From contig DAIPHL010000001.1 in assembly GCA_036771375.1 (NCBI GenBank), forward strand, positions 1 through 44,471: DNA of 44,471 nt, written 5' to 3'. Position numbers and translations under genes: made by a program. Each line of letters begins with the position of its first letter. Position 1 is the stretch's first letter. The notes beneath the pieces are model-generated. The model was given only the letters and a program-made list of their open reading frames with translations, was not told the origin of the DNA and did no database searches. Positions 25,396-33,751 of this stretch are shown piece by piece. The stretch is from DAIPHL01 sp036771375 (GTDB taxonomy: Bacteria > Synergistota > Synergistia > Synergistales > Synergistaceae).

Positions 25396-25488
25396 ATGGT
25401 TTCGGTTTGGAAGTGGTTCATTTTTTTCTTGCCGGTCTGGGGTAGCATTCTAATTTCTTACGCATTTTACAGGAAAGCCGACTTTTAA
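25396..25488 (+). CDS. Small membrane peptide, 30 aa, upstream of the sodium symporter
   Basis: A 30-residue open frame too short for usual gene callers. It begins MVSVWKWFIFFLPVW and ends with SYAFYRKADF: one hydrophobic membrane helix with a positively charged tail. GGAGG lies seven bases before ATG 25396 (an in-frame ATG at 25390 is too close to the site). The stop at 25488 is followed at once by the ribosome-binding site of the symporter. Tiny accessory subunits are known for several SSS and NSS sodium symporters. By position and type this may be such a subunit, but the sequence is not one I can match to a named family. Confidence 0.65.
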   Translation: MVSVWKWFIFFLPVWGSILISYAFYRKADF

Positions 25489-25504
25489 AAAAGGAGGGAT
25501 ACGG

Positions 25505-26986
25505 ATGATCGCCAGTATTGTCACCTTTGTTCTATATATCGTCGTCCTCATTGCAATCGGTGTCATCACATATGTCAAAGCGAAATCTTATTCGGACTAC
25601 ACGCTTGCCGGACGTTCAAACAACAAATGGGTCGCTGCAATATCGGCCGAATCATCAGATATGAGTGGATGGCTCCTGATGGGATTGCCCGGAGCGGCAT
25701 ACGCCGGAGGCTTCTCATCCATCTGGATCATGATCGGCCTAATCTTCGGAACGATGTTCAACTGGATTTTCGTAGCCAATCGATTACGCGTCGCAACGGA
25801 GGTTTACAACGTTTTTTCCATAACTGAATACTTTGAAAAGCGCGTCAACGACAAAACAGGTTCCGTTGCACTCGTCTCGGGGTTGGCCATCATCGTTTTT
25901 ATGATCATCAATGCATCCGCCGAAATAATCGGCAGCGGTAAACTCCTCAATGCAACGTTCGGAATGGATTACAGCACAGGCATCGTTGTCGGCCTCGTGA
26001 TCGTTGTCCTCTACACTTTTCTCGGCGGCTATATGGCGGTGAGCTGGAGCAATCTTTTTCAGGGAACGATCATGTTTTTCGCTCTTTTGTTCGTACCCAT
26101 CGCAGTTATCGTAAAAATCGGCGGTTATGAAGAAGTTTTGCGGCATCTCCATCAAACGAATCCCTCTTTTTTTCAGTTTTTAAACGGCGAAACGGAATTC
26201 TTTCCTGCTCTCTCCATAATATTGGGCGGCTTGGGCGTCGGTTTGTGTTATTTTGGCATGGTGCATGTCTTGACTTGCTTTATGTCCATCAAACACAGCA
26301 GTGAAATAAAAGATTCCACTTTCATCGCCACGACGTGGGTCAGCATTTCGACATTCGGTGCCATCCTCGTCGGAATGCTGGGCGCATACCTGTTCCCAAA
26401 GATCGCCGATCCAGAACAAATTTTTTTCGCCATGGGCAGTAGTTATTTTCCACCCTATATGCTCGGATTATTCGCGGCATCCGTCATGGCCGCAATACTC
26501 TCATCGGTCAGCGCCTACGTCATCGTCGCCGCGGCGGCATTCGGAGCCAATATCGTCAAACACTACGCAAAGGACATCGATGAAGCCAAGATCGTAAATC
26601 TCGAACGTCTTGCCGTCGTCGTCATCTCTCTTCTAGCATTTCTCATGTCCCTGAAATCGAACCTTGTCTTCAGTATCGCTCTTCTTGCAGCAGCGGGCCT
26701 CGGCTCCTCTTTCGGACCGTTGGTGCTTTTCTCCCTCTACAGCAGAGACATCAACAAGACAGGTGCGATCGCGAGTATCATCGTAGGGCTTGTCGTTGTC
26801 ATCTTTTGGTACTACGGTGGGTTCTCTGCCTATATCTATGAGCTCGTACCGGGATTTATCGCAAGTTGTCTCGCGTTGTCAGTAGGAACCAGACTCGGAG
26901 GAGGAGCGGATGAGGAAACGCGAGAGCTGTACGATCGCTATATCTCCAAGCTTAAACAGAATAAAAGACGGGGGGAATCCGTATGA
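25505..26986 (+). CDS. Sodium:solute symporter, PutP-like (SSS family)
   Basis: A 493-aa integral membrane protein with about 13 predicted membrane segments. It has the SSS/PutP signatures: ESSDMSGWLLMGLPG near residues 50-65 (sodium and substrate site of proline permeases), LGGYMAVSWSNLFQG, and a Ser-rich helix AAILSSVSAYVIVAAA (second sodium site). The length matches PutP. The substrate is an amino acid or small organic acid by family; proline is possible but not proved. Start ATG 25505 has AAGGAGGG six bases upstream. It sits between a 30-aa membrane peptide and an amidotransferase-fold gene with which it overlaps (ATGA). Base composition is A+T-richer than the window average. Confidence 0.93.
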   Translation: MIASIVTFVLYIVVLIAIGVITYVKAKSYSDYTLAGRSNNKWVAAISAESSDMSGWLLMGLPGAAYAGGFSSIWIMIGLIFGTMFNWIFVANRLRVATEVYNVFSITEYFEKRVNDKTGSVALVSGLAIIVFMIINASAEIIGSGKLLNATFGMDYSTGIVVGLVIVVLYTFLGGYMAVSWSNLFQGTIMFFALLFVPIAVIVKIGGYEEVLRHLHQTNPSFFQFLNGETEFFPALSIILGGLGVGLCYFGMVHVLTCFMSIKHSSEIKDSTFIATTWVSISTFGAILVGMLGAYLFPKIADPEQIFFAMGSSYFPPYMLGLFAASVMAAILSSVSAYVIVAAAAFGANIVKHYAKDIDEAKIVNLERLAVVVISLLAFLMSLKSNLVFSIALLAAAGLGSSFGPLVLFSLYSRDINKTGAIASIIVGLVVVIFWYYGGFSAYIYELVPGFIASCLALSVGTRLGGGADEETRELYDRYISKLKQNKRRGESV

Positions 26987-28074
26987 CAAAATTATTTGTG
27001 CCGACGGATCGAATCGGCCTTGAATCACTTCAAAAAAGCATCGGGGACAGTTTTAAAACGGTAAATGAACTGTTACGGGAAAACGTCGATTTGTCGTGGC
27101 ATCTCAATGGCGTCCATTTTGACGAAACTTCGTCGTGGCCGGAAGGACATTATTATCAGTGCGGCTTTTCAATGGCGGACGAGGGGAAAATACGCGACAT
27201 TCTCGATGCAAACGACATTTTCTACGAGAAAGTGTCGGCAGTCCCAACTTCCGGGAAAATGGTTACGCCCATTTCGATCGCCGTATACAACGGACGGGGG
27301 GCTGTCGACGATTTTTCCGCGCCTTTGCTCGAGGTATTGGCATGGGGCGGTTTTTCATATCGTTTTGTCGACGACAATGACATTCGTTCGGGAAAACTCG
27401 AAAATTTCGACGTCATGCTGGTTCCAGGAAGCCCCGACGCGGGAGAATGCTACTATGCAGGACTTGGAGAAAAGGGATATGACCGGATTCGTTCGTTTAT
27501 CGCCGACAAGGGACATTATCTCGGAATATGCGGCGGTGCTTATCTTCCTCTTACATCCTACAATACGATGAACAGATACTGGTTAAATATCGTCGAAGCA
27601 ACCGATACGGAGGATTTGGATTACTGGCGAACGGGAAGTGGATTTATCCGTTTTCGTATCGAAGACGCCAGCCACCCTATCTTTTCCGCGATCGCACTCG
27701 GCGTATCGAGCACGATGAATCTCGTCTATTGGGAAGGCCCCTCTATAACGATAAAAGGAGGAAACGTGAAGTCCCTGGCTCGTTTCGAAAGGCTTCTCGC
27801 CAGCGGAAGTGATCCGTTAAAACCCCATTGGAGCATGCAGGACAACAAAATAGCGGAAGATGCGGTAAGATGTTGGTACAATCCTCTCTCGGCCGAAACC
27901 TTCGAACATACTCTGGCTCAGAAAAGCGCCTTCGTCGAGGCATCGTTCCACGGACATAAAATTTTGCTCTACTCTCCTCATCCCGAAATGGGCAATATTG
28001 GCTACGGCCCTCGCAAAGACAGTTTAAATTTTCTGTTGATATACAACGGTCTGACATATCTTGCCTATCGCTGA
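26983..28074 (+). CDS. BPL_N / ThuA-like glutamine-amidotransferase-fold protein
   Basis: A 363-aa protein. Residues ~1-92 form an N-terminal domain I do not recognise. From ~95 there is a class I amidotransferase-like fold: ISIAVYNGRGAVDDF, then VMLVPGSPDAGE, the nucleophile elbow GICGGAYLP (Cys183) and SPHPEMG (His333). GICGGAY is characteristic of the domain found at the N terminus of some eukaryotic biotin-protein ligases. No ammonia-accepting synthetase domain is fused. ATG 26983 overlaps the symporter stop, so expression is coupled. It may hydrolyse or process the imported compound (amide, ester or peptide), but the reaction is unknown. No signal peptide is visible, so cytoplasmic. Confidence 0.82.
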   Translation: MTKLFVPTDRIGLESLQKSIGDSFKTVNELLRENVDLSWHLNGVHFDETSSWPEGHYYQCGFSMADEGKIRDILDANDIFYEKVSAVPTSGKMVTPISIAVYNGRGAVDDFSAPLLEVLAWGGFSYRFVDDNDIRSGKLENFDVMLVPGSPDAGECYYAGLGEKGYDRIRSFIADKGHYLGICGGAYLPLTSYNTMNRYWLNIVEATDTEDLDYWRTGSGFIRFRIEDASHPIFSAIALGVSSTMNLVYWEGPSITIKGGNVKSLARFERLLASGSDPLKPHWSMQDNKIAEDAVRCWYNPLSAETFEHTLAQKSAFVEASFHGHKILLYSPHPEMGNIGYGPRKDSLNFLLIYNGLTYLAYR

Positions 28075-28118
28075 ACAGGTCAAAAAACGGGCTCACAACA
28101 AAGATGCCTCATACAGGA

Positions 28119-28458
28119 ATGCGAGGGAGGAAACGAATTGCAACGACGACGGACAATACCGAAGGGAAGAATCATCAAGTACGGTGGCATGATGATTGGA
28201 GAGGCCTTCACAAAGAGATGGTTTTCCGGAGCAATGGTTCGAAATTTTCTCCGTGGACGCTCTAGAAGTTATGAGAATGAATTGATGGACACGAGTGACG
28301 ATATAATCAACGAGATGATCTCGCGGTCTACACAAATCGGTACGGATTCAGTGGTTAGAGCGAAGACGAACTACGAGATTTCGGAATACACGAGTTCGAT
28401 ACCGATGATAGCGATTTCAGGAGAGCGCAGTCAAACATCAAATAAGCATCCGGCGTAA
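28119..28458 (+). pseudogene. YbjQ-family (UPF0145) protein, one-base frameshift near the N terminus
   Basis: From 28138 (TTG) an open frame gives GRIIKYGGMMIGEAFTK, then RGRSRSYENELMDTSDDI and a C-terminal strand, clearly the YbjQ/UPF0145 family of small pentamer-forming proteins. The expected first strand, normally like I-A-T-T-D-T-I-E-G, is present but in the previous frame as IATTTDNTEG (from 28137). Removing one A in GGGAAGAATC (~28162-28171) would join them perfectly. In the upper frame the only ATG is at 28119 and lacks a good site; GGGAGG sits seven bases before the TTG. So it is either a decayed gene, a sequencing error, or a shortened protein started at TTG. It follows the amidotransferase gene by ~45-65 bases. 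Confidence 0.65.
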
Positions 28459-28620
28459 AAGACGCATCTTCTCCTTACAACTCGGCTAGGGAAGGAAAGA
28501 TCGTCACAATACGACAGCGCCGACGGAGAAAAGTGACAATCGTCGTTCCCATGTTTCCGCCACCAACTGCCGTACATTTCAATCACGTTTCAATCTTGCC
28601 GACGGGCGACGGACAATCGT

Positions 28621-28653
28621 CCCCCCTCTTTGCAGCATCGCAAAGAGGGGGGG
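28621..28653 (-). terminator. Long perfect hairpin after nhaC
   Basis: CCCCCCTCTTTGC (28621-28633) pairs with GCAAAGAGGGGGG (28640-28652) over a six-base loop, 13 perfect pairs. It lies ~20 bases after the nhaC stop. There is no T run on either strand, so it may be an unusual terminator or an RNA-stabilising end. The 28459-28673 gap otherwise shows nothing I can name. Confidence 0.45.
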
Positions 28654-28673
28654 ACGTGACGCAAGAGAGTGCG

Positions 28674-30209
28674 TTAACTTGCCGGCTGATTTTTCGCGAC
28701 CACCGGTTCGCCATCCTTTCCACGCCACGCGATTCCGATGCCCAGATAGGTCATGACGATGGAGACGATGGGGTTGATATAGTTCAAAAACGCGTACGGA
28801 AGATACTCGATCGTCGCAACGCCGAGGGTCTTGCTCTGGTACGCGCCGCACGTCGACCATGGGACCAGGGGAGACGTGAGGGTACCGCTGTCCTCGAGCA
28901 CTCTGGAGAGCATCCTGGGGTGCAGTCCTCTCTGCTCGAAGGCGTTTTTGAACATACGCCCGGGAAGGACGATGCCGACATATTGGTCGGCCGAAAAGAC
29001 ATTGGTGAAAACGCAGGCGACAGAGACGGCAAAGACATAGCCTCCCGCGGTCCTGACCTTTCTCATGATCACGCCGAGTATGACCTCCAGGAAGCCGCAC
29101 TTGTCCAGTATCCCGCCGAACACCAACGCGCAGAGAACCAGCGAGTTGGACCACGTCAAAGACTGCAAGCCGCCCCTGCTGAACAGTCCGTTGAGGACAT
29201 CGGCCGCCTCCCTGACGGACTCGACCGACAATTGAGCAAGACCTTTTTCGGCCAGCAGGACGTTCAGGGCAGATACATCTTCACCCAGCTCGACGATCTT
29301 CGCCGTCAGAACCGGCGTGTACCCGTTCTGCAACACATCCAGCATCTCCCCGAATCCGACGCCCCGTATCATCCCAAGGGCGAACCCGGCGAGCACTCCG
29401 GCGATCATGCTCGGCAAGGCGGGCTTCCGGCAGACGGCGAGCCCGATGACGAGGATCGGCGGCAGAATGGCGATCGGCGAGATGACGAATTCGGTGGCCA
29501 TCAGTTTCTGAATGGCCTGGATCCTGTTGACGTCCAGCTCGCCGGAGGAATACCCGAGGCCCATAACGGCTCCGATGACCAACACGATCACGTAGGAGGG
29601 GATGGTCGTCCAGCACATGGCCCTGATATGCTGGAATATATCGGTGCCGGCCATGGCCGGAGCGAGATTCGTGGTATCCGACAGAGGAGACATCTTGTCT
29701 CCGAAATACGCCCCGGAGAGGATGAAACCGGCCGTGATCGGCGCCGGTACGCCGAGTCCGGCGGATATGCCCATCAACGCGATGCCGATGGTTCCCACCG
29801 TTCCCCACGAAGAACCGGTGGCGAGGGAGACGATGCTGCTTATCAATATGGTGGCGACAAAGAATACGGACGGACTCAGCAGATTCAAGCCGTAGTAGAC
29901 CATCGAGGGGACGACTCCGCTTATGATCCAACACCCCACCAGCATCCCGACGGTAAAGAGGATCAGTATGGCGACCATTCCCATCATGATCGACGCGACG
30001 ATGCCCTCTTCGATCACCGTCCAGGAATATTTCAGGACGAACAGGGAGACGACCGCGGCGACGACGGCCGAAAGGGTCAAGGCGATGTGCACATCCGTTC
30101 CCCAGATGAGCACGCTTCCACCGATCAGAAACGCGGAACATAGAATGACGGCGACCGCTTCGAAGAGTGTGGGAGGACGTCCCATTGTCTTTTCTGCCAC
30201 GTTGTTCAT
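28674..30209 (-). CDS. nhaC: Na+/H+ antiporter, NhaC family
   Basis: A 511-aa membrane protein with ~12 segments of the NhaC family. The conserved blocks are TGSSWGTVGTIGIALMGI, GAYFGDKMSPLSDTTNLAP and FTNVFSADQYVGIVLPGRM, followed by DSGTLTSPLVPWSTCGAY. These residues bind sodium and protons in the family. Some NhaC members (MleN type) exchange malate for lactate with sodium, so a metabolite antiporter cannot be excluded. Start ATG 30209 follows GGAGGTG. It is downstream of the lysine-dehydrogenase-like gene on the same strand but separated by a terminator, so it probably has its own promoter in 30210-30378; I cannot pick one out. Confidence 0.93.
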   Translation of the reverse strand: MNNVAEKTMGRPPTLFEAVAVILCSAFLIGGSVLIWGTDVHIALTLSAVVAAVVSLFVLKYSWTVIEEGIVASIMMGMVAILILFTVGMLVGCWIISGVVPSMVYYGLNLLSPSVFFVATILISSIVSLATGSSWGTVGTIGIALMGISAGLGVPAPITAGFILSGAYFGDKMSPLSDTTNLAPAMAGTDIFQHIRAMCWTTIPSYVIVLVIGAVMGLGYSSGELDVNRIQAIQKLMATEFVISPIAILPPILVIGLAVCRKPALPSMIAGVLAGFALGMIRGVGFGEMLDVLQNGYTPVLTAKIVELGEDVSALNVLLAEKGLAQLSVESVREAADVLNGLFSRGGLQSLTWSNSLVLCALVFGGILDKCGFLEVILGVIMRKVRTAGGYVFAVSVACVFTNVFSADQYVGIVLPGRMFKNAFEQRGLHPRMLSRVLEDSGTLTSPLVPWSTCGAYQSKTLGVATIEYLPYAFLNYINPIVSIVMTYLGIGIAWRGKDGEPVVAKNQPAS

Positions 30210-30378
30210 TCAATCACACCTCCAAATCAATCGAACGGGTCTCGAATACAATGAAAACCACGCCCTGTTCCGAATCGAAATGACATTCGGAGCAATCGTT
30301 TTACCGTTTACATTTTTATCGTTCGTTCTACGCGAAAAGGAGATCCTGGAAACAATCGAAATTACAGGGTATTCAATT

Positions 30379-30424
30379 AAAAAAGGCGTGTCGCGGCTTC
30401 CCCGGAAGAATGAAGCCGCGACAC
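30379..30424 (-). terminator. Intrinsic terminator of the lysine-dehydrogenase-like gene
   Basis: A 13-pair perfect stem, GTGTCGCGGCTTC (30388-30400) with GAAGCCGCGACAC (30412-30424), has an 11-base loop. On the minus strand six T follow (30384-30379). It starts seven bases after the stop codon. Confidence 0.92.
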
Positions 30425-30430
30425 AAAACA

Positions 30431-31594
30431 CTATAGCTCCTTTGTGGACTGCGTGACGATGACGTTACGCTTTTTGAGCTCCGAGAGCAGGAACTCGACG
30501 GCCTTTGGGTTGTTGCCCACGAACTCGGGAGGATTGACCCCCACGTCTTTCAGGATCCCCTCGGCGATCATCCTGCCGACGATGACACACGTGAATCCCG
30601 TCGTCCTGGACATGGACGGATAGCCTGTCTTCATGTCCTTCTCGTCGTACAGGCTGAAGGTATGCTGGACTTTTTTGCCGCCCTTGCGGCCGGTCACCTC
30701 GATGTGGAAGAAGGTGAAGTCCTTCTCGTCCTCGCGCAGCTTCATCATCGGGTAGGCGAAGTGCCCGAAGACGTCGCGGGGCGAGACGGTCACGCCCTTG
30801 ACCTTGACGGGCGTGTTGTCGAACAGCCCGATGGAGCGCAGAAACTCCAGATCGCGGGCGGTACCCGGGTAGCGAAGCGTGTATTCGATCACGTTCGGGG
30901 AGGGAATCGTCTCCAGCAATGTACGGCATCCGTCCGTGAAAAAGCCCTCCATCTTCGGCAGTTTGACGCCCGGAACGTCAAAATCGAAGACCTCACAGTT
31001 CGAAAGAGCCGGAACCGTCTCGATCTTGCCGTTTTTCTTGAAACGGGCGGGGCGCACATATTCTTCGATCACGTCGTCCGCGCTGAAGACGACCTTGTAG
31101 TTAAACGGGGGCTCCGGTTCGATGGGCAAGCCTCCCACGTAATAGATGGCCTTCTCCACCTCGTCCATGCACTTACAGGCGTAATTGATCAGGATGCTGC
31201 TCGCACCCGGGGCGACGCCCGCATCTTCGTACGCGACGACCCCTTTTTTCTTGGCTTTCTCGTCCCAACCGCGGAAGTCTTCGGGCATGAAAGAGATGTC
31301 CGATATGTTCACGCCGGCCTCGATCACGGCTCCCAGCATGTTATAGCCCAAAAAGCCGGGAACGGCGCCGATGCAAAGGTCGAACCCCTTTACGGCATCG
31401 GTGATGGCGGCGGCAGAGGCAAAATCAACGTCGGAGCGGACCGTGACCCGGTTTTGCGACTTCTTCCTGGTCGCTTCGAGAGACGCCACGTTCGAATCGC
31501 AGACCGTCACCTCATACGCATCGTCGGCCGCCATATCAAGTGCCATTACCGAACCGACCAGTCCATTGCCCAAAACAATGACCTTCTTTTTCAT
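30431..31594 (-). CDS. Saccharopine-dehydrogenase-fold enzyme, probable lysine 6-dehydrogenase
   Basis: A 387-aa NAD(P)-dependent enzyme. The N-terminal Rossmann fold has VIVLGNGLVGSVMA and the substrate domain has EDAGVAPGASSILINYA, then IYYVGGLPIEPEPPFNYK and the strand EYTLRYPGTARDLEFL. The sequence and length (about 386) are close to L-lysine 6-dehydrogenases of Geobacillus, which oxidise the epsilon-amino group of lysine to the semialdehyde. Related alternatives are saccharopine or carboxynorspermidine dehydrogenases. Start ATG 31594 follows GAGGAGGG. The divergent Lrp gene, with repeats between, suggests control by an amino acid, and lysA lies 2.2 kb away. Physiological direction is probably lysine breakdown in this amino-acid fermenter (inference). 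Confidence 0.82.
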   Translation of the reverse strand: MKKKVIVLGNGLVGSVMALDMAADDAYEVTVCDSNVASLEATRKKSQNRVTVRSDVDFASAAAITDAVKGFDLCIGAVPGFLGYNMLGAVIEAGVNISDISFMPEDFRGWDEKAKKKGVVAYEDAGVAPGASSILINYACKCMDEVEKAIYYVGGLPIEPEPPFNYKVVFSADDVIEEYVRPARFKKNGKIETVPALSNCEVFDFDVPGVKLPKMEGFFTDGCRTLLETIPSPNVIEYTLRYPGTARDLEFLRSIGLFDNTPVKVKGVTVSPRDVFGHFAYPMMKLREDEKDFTFFHIEVTGRKGGKKVQHTFSLYDEKDMKTGYPSMSRTTGFTCVIVGRMIAEGILKDVGVNPPEFVGNNPKAVEFLLSELKKRNVIVTQSTKEL

Positions 31595-31619
31595 GCGAAA
31601 CCCTCCTCGTCTGTGATTG

Positions 31620-31658
31620 TTGTGTAAAATGGTTGTGTTGTATGATTGTGTTATTTAT
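31620..31658. repeat. Three 13-bp direct repeats (TTGTGT units), candidate Lrp operator
   Basis: TTGTGT occurs at 31620, 31633 and 31646, exactly 13 bases apart, with units TTGTGTAAAATGG, TTGTGTTGTATGA and TTGTGTTATTTAT. They lie 26-64 bases before the start codon of the lysine-dehydrogenase-like gene, in the 307-base gap shared with the divergent Lrp gene. The position suits an operator. The rest of this gap (31659-31901) is A+T-rich with no promoter I can call firmly. Confidence 0.6.
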
Positions 31659-31901
31659 GCTAGCATCAGACATATCGTCTTTATATAGGTTTTTTTCCCT
31701 TTGCATCGATAAAAAAAGAAAATCATTCAGGATAACATACGATTCAACAGAATATTTTCGTTTCAAGGTCATGATTGTTTGAAAAGCGTATTCGCGTGGA
31801 CCGCGCTCCTCTGTTCTGATAAGATAATGCCGATTCGATGTCGGAGTTCACTGTCGGGGATGTGCGCATGAACAGGATGGATAGGACGGAGGTGTTCCTG
31901 T

Positions 31902-32366
31902 ATGAGGCAGTTACCGAAGATGACCGTGGACGAGATCGATTTCAAGATCGTGAACGCCCTGAAGGACAACGCCAGAATGTCGTACAAGAAGCTGGGGGAG
32001 CAGGTTGCCCTGTCGACGCCGGCGGTCTACGAAAGGACGAAACGGCTCGAGGAAAAGGGCGCCATTCTCGAATACAGGACCGAGATCGACTACTCCAAAT
32101 TCGGCTACGGCATACACGCTTTCATTCTGTTGAAGGAAGACAACGTCTTTCGCAAGGCTCCGGAGTTTTTGACACAGCTCGAGTGCGTCAAAAACTGCTG
32201 GATCGTATCCGGAGAGTACGATTACATGATCGAAGTACATATAGAAAACAACAAGGAGCTGGACGCCATGATCGACGAGCTGTACCTCAAGATCGGAAGA
32301 ACCTATACCCTGCTCGTCGTGCGAAACTCCAGATACGCCCTGTACCCCGACGGCGTCTCGCCCTAA
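31902..32366 (+). CDS. Lrp/AsnC-family transcriptional regulator
   Basis: A 154-aa regulator. Residues ~8-60 are the helix-turn-helix (DEIDFKIVNALKDNARMSYKKLGEQVALSTPAVYERTKRLEEKGAI region). Residues ~70-150 are the RAM ligand-binding domain, including VKNCWIVSGEYDYMIEVH, where Lrp proteins normally have Gly-Asp-Tyr-Asp/Asn. Start ATG 31902 has GGAGGTG seven bases upstream. It is divergent from the lysine-dehydrogenase-like gene and convergent with the DAACS symporter. It most likely senses lysine or a related amino acid and controls these neighbours, and possibly itself. Confidence 0.95.
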   Translation: MRQLPKMTVDEIDFKIVNALKDNARMSYKKLGEQVALSTPAVYERTKRLEEKGAILEYRTEIDYSKFGYGIHAFILLKEDNVFRKAPEFLTQLECVKNCWIVSGEYDYMIEVHIENNKELDAMIDELYLKIGRTYTLLVVRNSRYALYPDGVSP

Positions 32367-32428
32367 ACGATCCCGAGCAGGGCAGGCATCCTCTTCCAGC
32401 TCCCCGTCGTTTTCATCTCACATCGTGC

Positions 32429-33691
32429 TCATTCGCTCTTTTCGTCCGTCCCCTCGGCAACCCTCTCCATCCAGCCATCGCCATCGACAATTCTCGTGAC
32501 CATCATCGCGGCCACGGTGTCGCCGGTCGCGTTCACCATCGTCGCCGGAGGATCGACCAGAAAACCGATCATGGCGACGATCGGAAACGCGGCGGGCGGG
32601 AATCCGTAGAGGCTGACGATCAGCATCTCGCCGATCAGCCCTCCCCCGGGGACCCCGGACATGACCACGCCCCCGAGAACGGAGACGAGAACGGCCGAGA
32701 CGTAGGTTCCAAGGCCCGTGAACGGATGGCCGAAGACGCCGAAGAGAAACGCGATCTTGAAGATCGACGAAAGACACGTGCCGTCCATGTGCATGGTGGC
32801 CCCGATGGGGAGGACGATCTCCCGAATGTCCTTGGGAACGCCGATCCTCTTCGCCGCGGCCAGGTTGGTCGGAAGGGTCGCGATGCTGCTCTGGGTGGCG
32901 AGCGCCGTGATGCAGGGCGTGATGATCTCCCTGAAATACGTCCTGACACCCCGCATGGCCCCGGCATAGTAGGCGTAGAAGAAGAACGCGATGAAGAAGT
33001 AGACGAAACAGACGGGATAGTACACCACGAGCGCGTCGATATAGGAGCTCAGAAGCTGCGGCCCGAACTCGCCGATCAGGGCGGCGAAATACGCGCCAAG
33101 GCCGATTGGGGCATAATACATGATGTAGTGCACCATCTTGAGAAAGATCTCGCCGAGAAGCTGGAGACCGTCCGACACCGGCTTCACTCTTCCACCGAGG
33201 CACGCCGTCGTAAATCCGAAGAAGACGGAGAAAACGATGAGCGGCAACATGTTGCGGCGCGAGAGGATGTTCGGGAAATCGCTCACCGTGATCGCCTTCA
33301 CGATCTGTTCTCCCGTTCTGAAGGTCTCGAGTTCGACTTTTTCGGACGTCCCGAGAGAGGCGCCGACCCCCGGCGGGCTTATCTTGACCACGGCCAGCAT
33401 GACAACGGAAGCGACGATTCCCGTCACCGCGAAGACGAGCAGCATATGTCCCAATATTTTACCCAGGCGTTTCAAATCGACCATCGCGGCGATCGAGCCG
33501 GAGATCGTGAAGAAAACAAGCGGGGTGACGATCGTGAACATGAGGTTGATGAAGATATCGCCCAGCGGCTTGAAGACAGCGGCTCTCTCCCCCATCGCCA
33601 ACCCGAGGATGCTGCCGACGACGATACTCGTAAAGAGGATGAGCGGGAAACGATAGGCACTCCACAGAGAATTTCTCACAGAACTGTTCAT
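32429..33691 (-). CDS. Dicarboxylate/amino acid:cation symporter (DAACS family)
   Basis: A 420-aa membrane protein of the GltP/DctA/SstT superfamily. It has the Ser-rich hairpin motif TQSSIATLPTNL, the GATMHMDGT motif (helix 7), PGGGLIGEML (second hairpin) and the helix-8 motif VNATGDTVAAM that binds substrate and sodium. The likely substrate is glutamate, aspartate, serine or a C4-dicarboxylate. Start ATG 33691 follows AAGGAGG; upstream Met codons lack a site. It is 60 bases after lysA on the same strand, so the two are probably one operon. Confidence 0.93.
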   Translation of the reverse strand: MNSSVRNSLWSAYRFPLILFTSIVVGSILGLAMGERAAVFKPLGDIFINLMFTIVTPLVFFTISGSIAAMVDLKRLGKILGHMLLVFAVTGIVASVVMLAVVKISPPGVGASLGTSEKVELETFRTGEQIVKAITVSDFPNILSRRNMLPLIVFSVFFGFTTACLGGRVKPVSDGLQLLGEIFLKMVHYIMYYAPIGLGAYFAALIGEFGPQLLSSYIDALVVYYPVCFVYFFIAFFFYAYYAGAMRGVRTYFREIITPCITALATQSSIATLPTNLAAAKRIGVPKDIREIVLPIGATMHMDGTCLSSIFKIAFLFGVFGHPFTGLGTYVSAVLVSVLGGVVMSGVPGGGLIGEMLIVSLYGFPPAAFPIVAMIGFLVDPPATMVNATGDTVAAMMVTRIVDGDGWMERVAEGTDEKSE

Positions 33692-33751
33692 ATGATCGCC
33701 TCCTTCAAACGACGAACAAAAAACACTCCGAAACTTCACACGGCAAAGACC

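Noticed and set aside
28533..30143. 536-codon + strand open frame opposite nhaC
   Set aside because: Shadow of nhaC, whose membrane-protein sequence and ribosome-binding site are clear.
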